Shown here: one piece after another, positions 35,161 to 47,267 of the stretch | Numbering within the stretch: position 1 is the stretch's first letter | Layout: every line of letters begins with the position of its first letter | NCBI GenBank assembly: GCA_024349245.1 | Contig: JALDNG010000005.1 | Coordinates: 16,593,001-16,657,000, forward strand | Length of the DNA: 64,000 nt | Source: Neodontobutis hainanensis | Taxonomy: Eukaryota; Chordata; Actinopteri; Gobiiformes; Odontobutidae | Direction: 5' to 3' | Made by a program: the position numbers and the translations under genes | The notes under the pieces: model-generated | The model's database searches: none | What the model was told of the DNA's origin: nothing | The model's input: only the letters and a program-made list of their open reading frames with translations

Positions 35161-35854
35161 TCAAGCAGTATCAGCTTTCATCTCTCATCACTCATCGACA
35201 TTCAAACCTCTCACATAATCTCTGCAACATGTTATAAATGCATAGATGTAAAGCAGTGTCATAGCTAATGGGAAAGTCATTTCCATGAGGCGGCTGTGGC
35301 TTTATTGATCTGCTTAAAGTCTTCTGATAAAGGGTAGCTGATGTTTTAAGGTAACATACCAAAAATAAATCCATCTTATCCCAGTCAGTACAATCTGACA
35401 AACACAGCTCTGACCTTTCCTCACCTTTGGATTTGTTTCTCGTTGCTGACACCCTCTTTCTCACCTCCAGGGCAGAAAGAGGCAGAAAGAGCACCTTTCT
35501 GCCTTTTCCAGCGCAGGGTGTTAGCCATGCTACATTAGCTGCTCACATGTACAATGATACAGAGCAAACAGTCCCCCTCCTGCTCTGTGTTTTCTGTGTG
35601 TTCATGCCAACACTGCCAGACTGGTTTAGCCTGGTGTGAAACGAACAAGGAACGAGATGGGAAGTTGAGACCATTGCTTTTATGACATGTAGAGATGGGG
35701 TAGTGTTTATTAACTTATTTCCGCCAGATGATACAAGGTTTGCAAAGCATTCTTATAACTCCTATGTCATTTGTGCTAAGAGTCAAAAGGTAAGCAAACT
35801 ATGGGCCCACTCTACCACTTTCAACACTCTACCTTCTCAGGTGGATTGTGTGAG
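35161..35854. other. Spacer between minisatellite and SINE
   Basis: No gene or repeat family recognised. The minus-strand ORF at 35192-35494 (100 codons) has no splice context or family resemblance. Confidence 0.35.
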
Positions 35855-36025
35855 TAGTTTGAGAAGAATGGCTGCCACGTCTCTGTCAGTCTGCCCCAGG
35901 GCAGCTGAGGCTACAAAAGTAGTTTACCACCACCAGTTTGTGACTGCGGAGTGAATAAATAATGGACTGTGAGCCTGATATAAATGAATTAATTATTATT
36001 GTTCTTATTGTTATTATTGCTATGT
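35855..36025 (+). repeat. SINE 3' part (V-SINE-like)
   Basis: Nearly the same text as 41509-41660: 'agaatggctgccacgtctct', 'gtcagtctgccccagggcag', 'tgaataaataatgg', then a decayed tail with TTA repeats. The tRNA head is missing. Confidence 0.7.
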
Positions 36026-37030
36026 AGTGTGTGTCATTACAGCAACAAAAGTAATTTAGAATCATGCCTTTAAAACTTTAGGCTGTTATTAACCAAGCCA
36101 TTTTGCCACAAATCTGCGCTTTTTTTTTTTCTCCAATCCTATGACCACTTTTGTGCGCCGGTCTTTCCACCTGTCTTATAGATTTATCTAGTATTGCTCC
36201 ACTAAACAGCTGCTGATGGTTGAGATATAAAAGTGTATCTGAAGCAAACAAATAAAACTTAGATATGTTCCAATTACTTGAAAGAAGTGAGGACATTATG
36301 TATGTTTCAAAAGCCCCTTGTGCAACTGGAGGGAGGTTGATTATTGATCTGGCTGTGCTCATTGTGTACAGCAGTAGATTGTAAGAACAAGACAAGTTTT
36401 ATTGTTTTCGGCGCAAACTATTTTGCAATCAGCGTGTGGTGTTTTGCAAAAGTCACCTCAGTGAACAGATAGTGGCTAGGGGCTGGGGTATAAAATTAAT
36501 GCAATTATTTGGCGAGACAGAGTGTTGCGACATGTGGCCAGCTGGAGCAGGTAGCAGTCAAGTGATTAACAGTGTCCCTCTGCACCGGGCATCTGTGGAG
36601 GAGGCTCTGTGCGTTCATCTGATGCATAGCTGCCTTTGGGTGTGTTCATCAATGTGTCTCCCAATAGCACAGCAGTAGTTGCCTTCACTCACCATCCTCT
36701 CACTGATGATCCTGCTCTGTTCCGAGGAGACTCATGAGTACTTCACTAAAGTCCCGTATCCAGCTAGAGGTCGGTTCATTATGGTTCAGCACAGTTTGGA
36801 ACAGCTACTCCCAAACTGGCTGTCGTCTTGGCGGTGTGACCCAAGAATAAAACAAGAAGACTCTCTATGGTTTTGTCATTTTAAATACAAAAAGAAAAAT
36901 GTAAATAAATTAGGTCTGTCTCCATTAAACCACAAGACAAGACACATATATTGCTGGAGGAAATAGAAACATATTACAGCTGAAGAGTCAGCTAAGTCTG
37001 TTGTTCGCAATGTCAGCGTTGATTTAAGAA
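36026..37030. other. Gene-poor stretch, 1 kb
   Basis: Contains only short ORFs without family resemblance. No repeat was identified. Confidence 0.35.
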
Positions 37031-37127
37031 TTGTCCAGGGTGTACCCCGCGTCGGGACCAAAGTTGTTGGGATAGGCTCCAGTCACCCATGACTTTTAAA
37101 AAAAAGAAAATAAATGAATGAATGAAC
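37031..37127 (+). repeat. SINE tail fragment (mermaid-like)
   Basis: 'ttgtccagggtgtaccccgc', 'gttgggataggctccagtca' and a closing gaatgaatgaac match the tail of the copy at 37687-38086, in the same orientation. It lies just left of the gene-like fragment at 37290-37680. Confidence 0.8.
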
Positions 37128-37289
37128 ATAGAGATAGACACACTTTTACTTACACTGTTATTCGCCATGGGCAAATATCGTTCCTAGAAAACCCACAGTA
37201 GCACACTTAGGACATGCAGAGTCTTCACATAAAGACTGTCACTGGCTGGTTAGTGCTAACCACATTGTCCCCGTTGCACCCATGTCTTT

Positions 37290-37680
37290 TTTGTGTTTCA
37301 CTTTCACATAGGACTGAGGGAGCCAGGTCTGAGTGGATCCAGACTTCCCCAAGTGGTTGCACAGCTCCTTTTGAGCCCACTCTGGGACCGGTGGCTCATT
37401 TATCAAGTCGTTTCTGTCGTCCTCCATGATGTTGTAGACCCCCCCCAGGACACTGCTCACCACTCAGAGGAGCTCTCAGAAAAAGAGGGGTCTGAGCTAA
37501 GAGAGACCCGGTCCAGCTCTGAGGGTCCAGTCTGAAGCACTGAGAGCAGAGCAGAGCAGTGGGACATGGGGGACAGCACTGCAGAACGAACCAGCCCATC
37601 CTCAGAGACATCAGCCACCAGATGCAGCTGTTTGTCCCTGAGCTGCTTCAGAAACTCTCTGAACTGTTGCTGTTGAAAAC
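37290..37680 (-). pseudogene. Gene-like fragment of unrecognised family, frame interrupted
   Basis: The minus strand reads as good coding sequence in two adjoining frames. The first, from about 37673, begins FQQQQFREFLKQLRDKQLHL, continues VADVSEDGLVRSAVLSPMSH and ends SDPSFSESSSEW with a stop at 37457. The second, from 37463, contains YNIMEDDRNDLINEPPVPEW and AQKELCNHLGKSGSTQTWLP. The join at 37457-37466 can be a one-base deletion; alternatively the donor-like GTGAGC at 37455-37460 ends an exon there. G+C content is well above the surroundings. The upstream edge abuts the head of a SINE, so any original acceptor may have been displaced. I do not recognise the protein family. Confidence 0.6.
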
Positions 37681-37686
37681 TGTGGA

Positions 37687-38086
37687 GTGCACGTGGCAGA
37701 GTGGTTAGCACTCCTGCCTCACAGCAAGAAGGTCGTGAGTTCAAAACCCGGCCGACTCAAACATTCTTGGCCGACTCCGGTCTTTCTGTGAGGAGTCTGC
37801 ATGTCCTCCACGTGTTACCGTGGGTTCTTTCCGGGTCCTCTGGCTTCCTCCCACTGTCCAAAGACATGCATGTATAGGTTAATTGGCAACTCTAAAGTGT
37901 CCCTAGTGAATGAATGTGAGAGTGAATGGTTGTCTGTCAATGTCTGTCTCTAAATGTCAGCCCTGCGACTAACTGGCCACTGTCCAGGGTGTACCCCGCC
38001 TCAGGCCCAAAGCTGCTGGGATAGGCTCCAGCCACCTGTGACCCCTAACGGGACAAAGCGGTAGAAAATGAATGAAAAAAAAAAAA
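37687..38086 (+). mobile_element. Nearly complete tRNA-derived SINE (mermaid-like)
   Basis: The head has tRNA-like boxes (tggcagagtggttagcac as A box, gagttcaaaacc as a decayed B box). The body has 'ttcctcccactgtccaaaga' and 'catgcatgtataggttaatt'. The tail has 'gtccagggtgtaccccgcct' and 'ctgggataggctccagccac', ending in an A-rich tract. About 400 bp. It is the reference for the fragments at 2085, 21365, 26425, 37031, 38743 and 42965. The family name rests on remembered resemblance. Confidence 0.82.
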
Positions 38087-38742
38087 CTTTCACATAGACA
38101 TTTATTACTTTTGCCAAGTAGTGAAAAGACCTTGTTATGTACATAATACATCACTCTAGTAGCAGACTGCCTTTTTTACATAACACCAGGAGGACGCAGC
38201 AGAAAAGAAAACGGTCACCTTTGCTGTCATTTTTTGAGAACATTCACGGCCCACACAGCTGACAGAGGAAGAACATTGGTGAGAAAAATCCCAACAAATG
38301 TCATGAAAGGAGCATAAAATGTACTACTGAAAAAGTGAATACCAAATATCAGTCACACTGGAGTTTATCTCTGGCTTGTCTCACTATCAGCGGCCTGGTG
38401 GAAGTGGCAGACGACGCTGTAGGTGTGAGAGTGGCATGTAGGCTGTCGGAGCTGACAGGACACAGAGCTGCTGTGGGATAAGCACTGCTTTCTGCCAGAC
38501 TCTTGAAAACTCCCCATGATCCATAAATATCTCACACTCGATCACAGAGAGATTCCCCAGGCTGGTTAGAAACCAGACATTAGCTACATCTGTGTAATTC
38601 AATAAAGTTTATTGAGCAGAAACATAGGCTGTGTCTGCAACTACCCCCTTGTCTCTAACACGTCTGTCACTATGTAGGGTTGAATGCTGTTCCATTATTA
38701 TTAATGTTGTACATCCACCTTTAAGGGACTTTTCTGACAAGT

Positions 38743-38830
38743 ATGTCTGGTTAGCACTCACAGCAAGGAGGTTGTGAGTTTGGTTCCGAGGACGACTGAC
38801 ACACAGCCTTTCTGTGTCAGTCTGCATTAT
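38743..38830 (+). repeat. SINE head fragment (mermaid-like)
   Basis: 'ggttagcactcacagcaagg', 'aggttgtgagtttggttccg' and 'cctttctgtgtcagtctgca' match the first 110 bases of the copy at 37687. Confidence 0.65.
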
Positions 38831-40261
38831 AACTCCCGAATTGGGACCAGAACTTATTTGACGGGATCCAGCACTGCTCTTTTTCGTGGAAGGAGTTTGA
38901 GTAATGTGGCCTAAAAATCTGATCTGATTCTTTAGTTTTTAATAAATCAAACTACAATTTATAATTGCCCATTGGAAATGTTAAATCTCTACATACTGCT
39001 TTTATTCAGCCATCATACATTCAATGACTGGGCTATGGCACACACCTCCAGAATACCTCAGTTTTTAGTTTTATGGTAGTGACTTATCCTATGGTGGATT
39101 ATGAACCATTTTCAGTGTTCATGATAACAAAGGCTAATACAAGATGAGATAGTATCATCTTTGAAAGATTACAATCCAGTTCTTTTCCAAACACTCATTT
39201 GTCTTAATGATCCAGCTCTGTAAAAAGTCACAGCACACACAACTATTGTCCATACAAAGAAAGGATGTTTACTCTAGAAGACCTGCATTGCTTGTAGACT
39301 AAACCTACTGGCTCAACCTGCTGAATTTCAGGGATATTTCAGGTTCATCCACTTGTTAAGTTTGGAAGATTTTCAGGCAGTTGAGCTTGTTTTAAATAAT
39401 TGTTTTCTTTCCAAGTCTGTTACCCCTGACCAAGCAGAGTTATTGTTATGCCACTCATTCATTGCATAAAACTCAAACGTCCTGTCATTGTTCTTGCCTC
39501 TGTGGCAGCACCGGATCAGGTCACAGCTCGGTAATTAATTGTCTCACTGTCTACACATCTTGTTCAGTGTGACTTTGTCCAGACTTGTTGGTGTTATCAG
39601 GATGGCAGTTGGTGTGGTAAAGGGCCTTGGGGGAGCAAGAAGTGTTTTGTCATTTGTTCTAAGGACCTGGGTAAATATAGTGATTCCTATCTGTTGGTAG
39701 AAGGTTGACAAAGAGCAGGCCACCACAGGCAGACGGACAGTCATGGTGGAAACTGCTTCTCTTAGGCCATTGTCAATAATCTTTTGTCTGTAAAACTATT
39801 ATGAGCTCATAAAATCACTATTAAATAATAAGTGCTCACGACACTGGACCTCCAGCAATATTCAGATTCTTGCTGGATCTATACAGAATACCATAGAATG
39901 CCACACAAAGGACCTAGAGTTTTAAACAAATGATTTTAGGACTTCCTCCTCAAAGACTGTAAAACTGTCTTTGAGGAGACAGTTTTGAAGAGACAGTTGA
40001 AGAGATTAGCAAATGCATGGCCAAAGCCTTAAACTGCATATTAAGTGAAAGGACATTTATAGATAAGGTAAAGTGACACAGTTTAAGCAGGTTTTAAAGT
40101 GCTGAGAAAAAGTGCTGAGAAACTTTGACTGATGTCAGAGATGTAGATTTTGTAAACAGTCTGAGTGAAATGATGGGGGCTTTTAGGGCTTTTTTTCATG
40201 TGGCAAAAGCCCTCTGGCTATATACAGTAGATATGGCTTGTAAATGCATACTTGCACGGTA
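38831..40261. other. Gene-poor stretch, 1.4 kb
   Basis: No gene or repeat recognised. A small imperfect hairpin (ctcctcaaagac paired with gtctttgaggag) lies near 39947-39980. Confidence 0.35.
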
Positions 40262-40263
40262 TA

Positions 40264-41966
40264 CAGTGGCAAGTAAAGTATGTGAACCTTTTGGAATTTC
40301 ATGGTTTTCTGAATAAATTTGTCTTCAAAATGTGATCTGATCTTTATCTAAGTCAAGGTTTTGACAAACATAATGTGTCTAAAAATAATTACAAAAAAAA
40401 ATCTGATTTTTCATATCTTTATTGAGAACAACCAAAAACCCTCATAGTGCTTGTGGAAAATGTATGTGAACCCTTGAGTTAACCCTTGGCCTCATAAAAA
40501 CTATTTGGAGTCAGGTTTTAGCACACTTGGAGTTAAGACAATACATTTGGAGGTGTGGACTACAGCTACTTTGACTGATAAAAAACTCTCAAAGGTTTTG
40601 TAGCTTGCTCTGCACAAAAATAACCTACTTTTGTGAGCCATGCCTCGACAAAAAGAACTTTCAGAGGAACTACAATCAGGAATTGTTACTTTACATAAAG
40701 CTGGAAAGGGTTACAAAGTTATTTCAAAGACTACAGTCACCAGTCTACAGTTTGGCAAACAATCTACAAATGGAGACGCTTTGAGACTGTTGCTACTCTA
40801 CCAAGTGGTGGGCGCCCAGTCAAAATGACACCAAGAGCACAACGAAGACTCATCCATGAGGTAAAGAAACAACCCAGAATGACAGCCAAAGAGTTGAAGG
40901 CATTATTGGAACTTGCTAACATTTTTGTTCGTGAGTCTACAATACGTAAAACACTGAACAAGCAGGGTATCCACGGCAGGACACCACGAAGGAAGCCACT
41001 GCTTACTAAAAAGAACATTCCTGCAAGCCTGAAGTTTGTAAAAGAGCACATTGACACTCCACAGCGTTATACAACTGGTGAAAACATCATCCCAATTGTA
41101 AAGGAAGGTGGAGGAAACATCATGAATTGGGCCTGTTTTGCTGCATCAGGGCCTGGCCAGCTTCAATCACTGAGGGGAAGATGAATTCCCAAGTATCAGA
41201 CAATTCTTCAGGATAATATGGATGTGTCTGTACGTCAGCTGAAACTGTGAAGGTGGGTGATGCAACAGGACAATGATCCAAAACACTGATCAAGTCCACA
41301 GACCTCAACCCAATAGAGATGCTATGGATTGACTTGAAGAGGGCCACACACAGGAGACGTCCAAAGAACATGACAAAGCTAAAGCCATCCTGCAGGAAGA
41401 AGAATGGGCTAAAATTCCTCCTCAACGATGTGCAGGTCTGATCTGTATGAATGTGTAAGAATGTGCAGTGAATGTATGTGGTGTTGGTCGGAGAGGCCGT
41501 AGGCGCAGAATGGCTGCCACGTCTCTGTCAGTGTGCCCCAGGGCAGCTGTGGCTACAGTTGTAGCTTATCATCACCGGTGTGACTGTGTATGAATGAATA
41601 ATGGACGACCTGTAAAGCGCTTTGAGTCCCTGAGAAAGGCGCTATATAAATCCAACCCATTAATATTATTATTATTATTTATGATCCACAGCTACAGGAA
41701 GCGCCTGGTTGAGGTTATTGCTGCCAAAGAGGGATCAACCAGTTATTAATTCTAAGGGTTCAATTACTTTTTCCACTGCCATTTTGAATGTTGAATGAGT
41801 GTGTTCGATAAAGACATGAAAGATTAGAATTTTTTTGTGTAATTAATTTTAGACATACTATCACATATTATGACTTAGATGAAGATCAGATCACATTTTA
41901 AGACAAATTTATTCAGAAAACCACGAAACTTCAAAAGGTTCACATACTTACATAATTGCATTTGTA
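40264..41966 (+). mobile_element. Tc1-like transposon (third family), inactive
   Basis: The left end is TA then cagtggcaagtaaagtatgt; the right end carries its complement (ggttcacatactt) near 41938-41952. Long subterminal inverted repeats are present ('atgtgatctgatctttatct' pairs with 41880-41902). The transposase starts at 40640 (MPRQKELSEELQSGIVTLHK), shifts frame about 40 codons in, resumes as RLIHEVKKQPRMTAKELKAL and degenerates. A SINE sits inside its 3' part (41444-41681). The helix-turn-helix N-terminus and part of the catalytic domain are recognisable; the element cannot be autonomous. The right boundary is approximate. Confidence 0.88.
41444..41681 (+). mobile_element. SINE 3' part (V-SINE-like) nested in the Tc1 element
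   Basis: It interrupts the Tc1 transposase and is flanked by TGATC at 41439-41443 and 41682-41686, a plausible target duplication. The body matches 35855-36025 and the tail reads 'tgtaaagcgctttgagtccc', 'gcgctatataaatccaaccc' and TTA repeats. It has no complete tRNA head and so looks 5'-truncated. Confidence 0.8.
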
Positions 41967-42858
41967 AATAATGTCAAATTTCTGTATATTAATTTATGTA
42001 CATTAACTTATATTTCATAAATCATTACATTATTATGGTAAATGTGAGACCTCTTATTTTGAGATGGGTGAGCTAGCAGCGCTAACCAGTATCAAGGGTA
42101 CTGGGCTTTGTCTAAACCACAATATAGTACACAATATAGTGTTTATATTCGTATTCCTAGTGACTGAAACGTACTGCACTTTTAGTTTTCCATAATGCAT
42201 CATGAAAAGTGGTTAAGAGAAATGGCAAAATAGAAAATTGTTTGCCATGTTATGGCTGTAGCTAAAATGTAAACCCCAGATGCTAAAGTCTAAATGGATT
42301 TTTTCTGTATTCACTGTCACTTAACTGTTGTTATCTAAATGTTCTTAAATATTTTGTTATATTTTATGATAGTAAAGGCATATACAATATTAGGCTAAGC
42401 AGGCATATGCTGAGTAGCATTTTCTAATGCAAATGTTAAGTAATATAATGCCGAGTAATAGTTTCACGGTTGTATTACTCGTTCAGGCTCTGGGATGCTT
42501 GACGACAGGACAAACATTGCCTGGTTATGATTAGTTTGTCATGTTGGGGTCTGATAAGGTGGGACAGTTTTAAGACACTTCTGAGAAATCCTTTGACGTC
42601 AGTATTGCACGACGTAGCGAGAAGCATGTTGGGAGTGAGATTCGACTGGAGCCACTCTGTATGTGCATGTGAAAGAATGGCCTCATGGTGACTCAGCACA
42701 ACGGGGTCTGCTCGACTGGGCCTCCGTAACCTCGTTTGTCAAGCTGACTGCCTCCTCTGCCACGAGTGGTGGTGACATACGGGTGTGCTTAAATGTATAA
42801 TGCATAAACTATTGGACTAGATCTTTTTCATATGTTATTTGGTGATCAACATAACTAA

Positions 42859-42861
<3 letters not shown>
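41967..42861. other. Gene-poor stretch
   Basis: AT-rich; only a 74-codon minus-strand ORF (42475-42699) without resemblance to a family. Nothing assigned. Confidence 0.35.

Positions 42862-42915
<54 letters not shown>
42862..42915. repeat. (AT)n microsatellite
   Basis: About 27 uninterrupted AT units. Confidence 0.97.
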
Positions 42916-42917
<2 letters not shown>

Positions 42918-42964
42918 ACAGCATACAATGTACACAAAACCAAAGCAGAGATGCTTGTATAGCA

Positions 42965-43125
42965 GCTACATGTTTTTGGTGGTAGGGGAAACCGGAGTAC
43001 CTGGAAGAAACCTATGCAGACACGAGGAGAACATGCAAACTCCACACATAAAGGCCCTGCCCTGGACGAGAACTGAACCCAGGACCTCTTGCTGTGAGGG
43101 AGGGGTGCCACCACTCTCCCAATGT
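42965..43125 (-). repeat. SINE 5' part (mermaid-like), minus strand
   Basis: The complement contains the tRNA-like head ('cctcacagcaagaggtcctg', 'ggttcagttctcgtcc') followed by 'tgtgtggagtttgcatgttc' and 'tccggtttcccctaccacca'. Head and first body block are present, the tail absent. Confidence 0.75.
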
Positions 43126-44644
43126 GCCTTGTTCAAACACAGACTGAAGACATTGCTAGAGCCACAAACCTACCTTAAGGTCAAATGTACATCACCGTCA
43201 TAGACAAAGAGATTATTTAAATGCATGCTTTGCATAAAAAGGATGAAGGCTATAGCTTCTTAATATTCTTTTAACATTTGCTAATGATCAACAACACAGC
43301 AGCCAACATACTTCTGTAGAACTGTTTAGTGATAAAGCTAATGAACAAATACAAACAATTTTTTTTCAATGACAAGCCCCGGAAACTCTTGAGATTGGTT
43401 TTCTCTCTATGTGGCCCAAGTGCATAGTTTTCCCTTACTGTGTCTTATTAGCATAGCACTATTCAACTATGAATGATGGACATGCATTCTCATCTTTAGT
43501 CATAGAAACTATATTTATACTTGTATATTGGGATTTATTAGTCTTTTGGGACGTTGGAGTGCTGCAGTAGTATTTTCATTGTAGCATCATATCCCTTTTT
43601 TCATTCACAAGGACAAAATAATGGAGAAAGTGGAAAGGGAGTGGTTAAGACAGGGGGTGGAAGTGCAGCAAGATGTTAAGGAAGGTAAATGACAAGCTGA
43701 AAAGTTGTGTAAATAAAGGTGTGAGTGGGAAGAGAAGTGGGGGGTTGGAGTTTAAGATAGGGAAAGATAAACAATGACAAACCCCAAAGAAGACAAGCAG
43801 AGCTGCCCCATTGCAATAAACACAAAGAAATAGCAAGGACATCACTTCTGTCAAACGCTCCAGTGTTTAACAGTTTGTGACATGATTCAGCGATTCCAGT
43901 GCAACTTGTCATCACAGCTGCCAGTCTCTAGTCAACAGCCTGTCCTCACATGGTGCACTTCTGTAGGCTTTATATAAATGTAGTTAGATGTTGCCAAAAG
44001 AACTGCGACTTACTGTAAGAGAAATGCTTTTTTTGAGCACAAGTTGTAATAACAACTTTAAATCTTTGGTTAGAGTTTGGTGTGCATTTTTGCGCTTTAA
44101 TTTCATATGCCTTATTAACACGGCAGGATTGTAGATAGGATGACAACATATCAAGTCTTTGTTCAAATACAGTTGAAATACAGGATTACCCTCAGTTAGG
44201 AACGTTAGTAAACTGTATTGGTTTTTAACACTTTAGATATGGTAATGTCTGAGTTTTATGGATTCATGGTGTCCCTAGAAGTTTTTAAGTACGTTTTTCT
44301 TTTTTTTTTTCAGATATCAGCATATTGTTTATTTTACCTAAAAGACTGTTCAGATATATTGTTACAATTCTAATTTCATTTAAAGCGGGATGCTTATAAA
44401 TGCTCAAATATGCCTTTAGCTAACGTACCTGAGAGTTAGAGTAAAAGTTCACTCTCATGTGGGTGACAACTAATAGTAATACTTTTTGATAAACTATATC
44501 AAGGAAAAATACAATACGCAAATAAATAAAACAACTATTGTATTCTATGGTGACATCAAGTTTTAACCTGAGTTCAGACTTGTTTTGAATAAACAACTTG
44601 ACTCATTTATTTGTAGATTACTTGCAATTAAGCAAAAGAAACAT
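43126..44644. other. Gene-poor stretch, 1.5 kb
   Basis: No gene or repeat recognised; overlapping minus-strand ORFs near 43645-43915 are purine/pyrimidine-biased low-complexity sequence. Confidence 0.35.
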
Positions 44645-44765
44645 GCAGAAACACGAGAGACCTGGTTTGAATCTTGGACGGGTCATTTGCCCAATGTCTT
44701 CCCCCTCTCTCTCGCCCTGTTTCCTGTCAACCAACTGGATACTATCAATAAAGCTCCCTCTCTGC
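44645..44765 (+). repeat. tRNA-like SINE/short repeat fragment
   Basis: 'gagacctggtttgaatcttg' (B-box-like), then 'ttccccctctctctcgccct' and 'tatcaataaagc' follow the plan of a common fish tRNA-derived repeat in which a B box precedes a CT-rich stretch and a short AATAAA-like end. The 5' head is lost. Confidence 0.5.
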
Positions 44766-47267
44766 TGCTCTCCTTTGTTCAAAAGCTGAATGCAGGGGAT
44801 GATCCGTGTTGTTTAGTACAGCATCTGTCCTGCATATTTTCAATTGAGGCTTAGAGCCACACAATCAGGACGGCTGCTAGAAGCTGCTTTAGGTTTAGTT
44901 TGAGCAAACTCTTGAGTTTTCCGTCTCCAGAAAATGGTTTGGTTTTGAGCAGGTTTCATCGCCATGGTAACTTACACCACACAGCTACCCTGCTCTGGGG
45001 CAGGGTTAGTTTTGGTTTAGAGTCCACAAAGTAGATCAATCAGATGTGAGCAAAGTCACATGGTTCTGACTCTGCATCATCTTCAAATCTTTTGGTCTTG
45101 GCCTTTTTTTCTTTTGGTCCAGAGCTATAGGCTACTTTATTCCACTATGCACAAAACAAACTAGAGGACATCAGTTACACTTTGAAAACCTCTGTTTTTA
45201 CATTTTATTTGCTGCCACAATATTTCTGAATTTGGGTCACACACCCAAGTTTTTTTTATTTCAAAATGTGTAAATTGTTTTTGAGTAATCATTTTAATAT
45301 TTTAGAGTAATTTTGACGGTTTTACGTGTTTATTGTCAAAACAATTTACAATTATTGTGAAACATTACGACCTATGTCGAGGCCATGAGTTTTTCAGTTA
45401 GACTACATTCAGAGTGAACCAATTACAATTGCTGTCTTAAACTTTAATCAGCGTTTTTCCTCCTTTTTCTGTTTTCTGAACCCAAAGTTACCCAGTTTGG
45501 ATTTGTTTGGTTTTATCTACTCAGAACTTACTCTGCCACTCTGACTAACCAGTTTCCAGAAACAGCCTTCAAATATGTCCCTCCAAGGGAGAAAGGTGAA
45601 ATACTGGCAGAGGGAAGTTTACAGATACATTCCCTTTCTTGCTGTTGTATGGGGTCCGAGGTGTGTAATACAATTGATTTCCAATGTTTGACAATAATTT
45701 TATTTTGTTCACATACTATACTGTCACATACTATATTTGCATACTATACTTTTAAATCAAGGCAATGCTACAATTGATTATTTTAAATTATTGTTATTGA
45801 TTTGATAGAAAACCTCTACCATGCAAACAAATACATTAAGAGTTAGCTGAAGCAGAGTGATGTTTTAGCTCAATTTTAAGTGTTTAGCTTTTGTGATATT
45901 GGACTTTTGGTGTTTTGTGTCACTAACTTTAGTAATTACTTGGCCTCAGTTAGTACAACCTTTGATACAACAAAACTAAAAAGAAAGCAAATTTACTCTG
46001 CTTTATTGTGGCAGTTCCCAAACCTAAGGATAAAGAGTGTTGCTATAAAAAGATGGGAACCAAAAAGCACTGAGGGATTTCATTGTTAAAAAAAGGCCTA
46101 AATGGATTTGATCAAAAACAAAGTGGCACAGGAAAGCCTATAGAAAGCAAAGCTGTATTGTAAATCATCAGTAGGTGGATAAATTACAGCCTCTTTTGTC
46201 AAAATGTGAGGACAAAACCATAATGGATGTGTTGTTGTTTCTACTAACCGGGCCTGTGTTTTGTTCTCGGAGCCTTAGTGAAGCTTAAAAGTGACACATC
46301 TTTTAAAGCTGAGCTAAGCATAAACATGTAGTGACGCTACCGTGGAAGCTAGCCCGGCTTGTTTGAGGAAATGAAAAAAGAAAAAAAGGTCTCTCGAGAC
46401 TCCAGAACCTGTTTTTGCAACACAAGCTCTCAGTGTACGCCTGTGAATTCTGCAGGAACACCCAGCAGCTACAACAGGTGGTACTGGTGTTGTGGCTTGA
46501 TAAAAGTCTGGGCCTCCCATCCCCCCCTTCCCCCCACCACCAGACAGGATCTACCAGCCATGATAAGGCAGACACACAACTCTGCTCACACTATTGCCAC
46601 AGCAGGATTGGTAGTTTAGTGTTATGAATACAGTGACAGTGCAGTTAGCCATACTGTAAACACAGATAACATGTGTGTTGGCACTGGAACATAACCTTGT
46701 TTCTTCAAAGCGTAAGGGCAGGTTTGGCTCTAAAACAAAATAACCAGCAAAATGTTGAAATAAATAAGCAGATAGTGAAAGATAATTCACATTACCCTTT
46801 TTGTTGGTGTTTGTGCTTTTATTAGATAGCTACCTGTTGCTAGCATACCCACTAATGTTAAACATGCACAAATTTTGTTGTGTATGTTAGTGAAAACATA
46901 AGGCTAGTGGAAGGTTTGTGGTACAAAGATGATATTTGCATACATTTATTTTTTCCATTCAATGACTGCTTTTGATTGTTTCTCATTTATACAACCCAAT
47001 AACCTGAGGCTGTCTCAACCCAAAATTCGACCTTTATCTTTCCAACGTACTGTGTTACGGGAATACATTTGTTATCATGCATTATTCAATAATTCATTTA
47101 CAAATAAAATCTTGCACTATTTCTTTTATGCACCATAGACAGTATATGTAGAGGGCTGTAAGATGCCAACTTTATCTTGAATCAAGAACCCTTTTAAACC
47201 CAAACAATTTTTCTTGTTTATCTTAAAGTAGAAAAAAAAGTCAAGACACTTTTGTACAAATATGTTT
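44766..47267. other. Gene-poor stretch, 2.5 kb
   Basis: No gene recognised. The ORFs around 46303-46627 overlap on both strands and show no splice context or family match. Confidence 0.35.
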
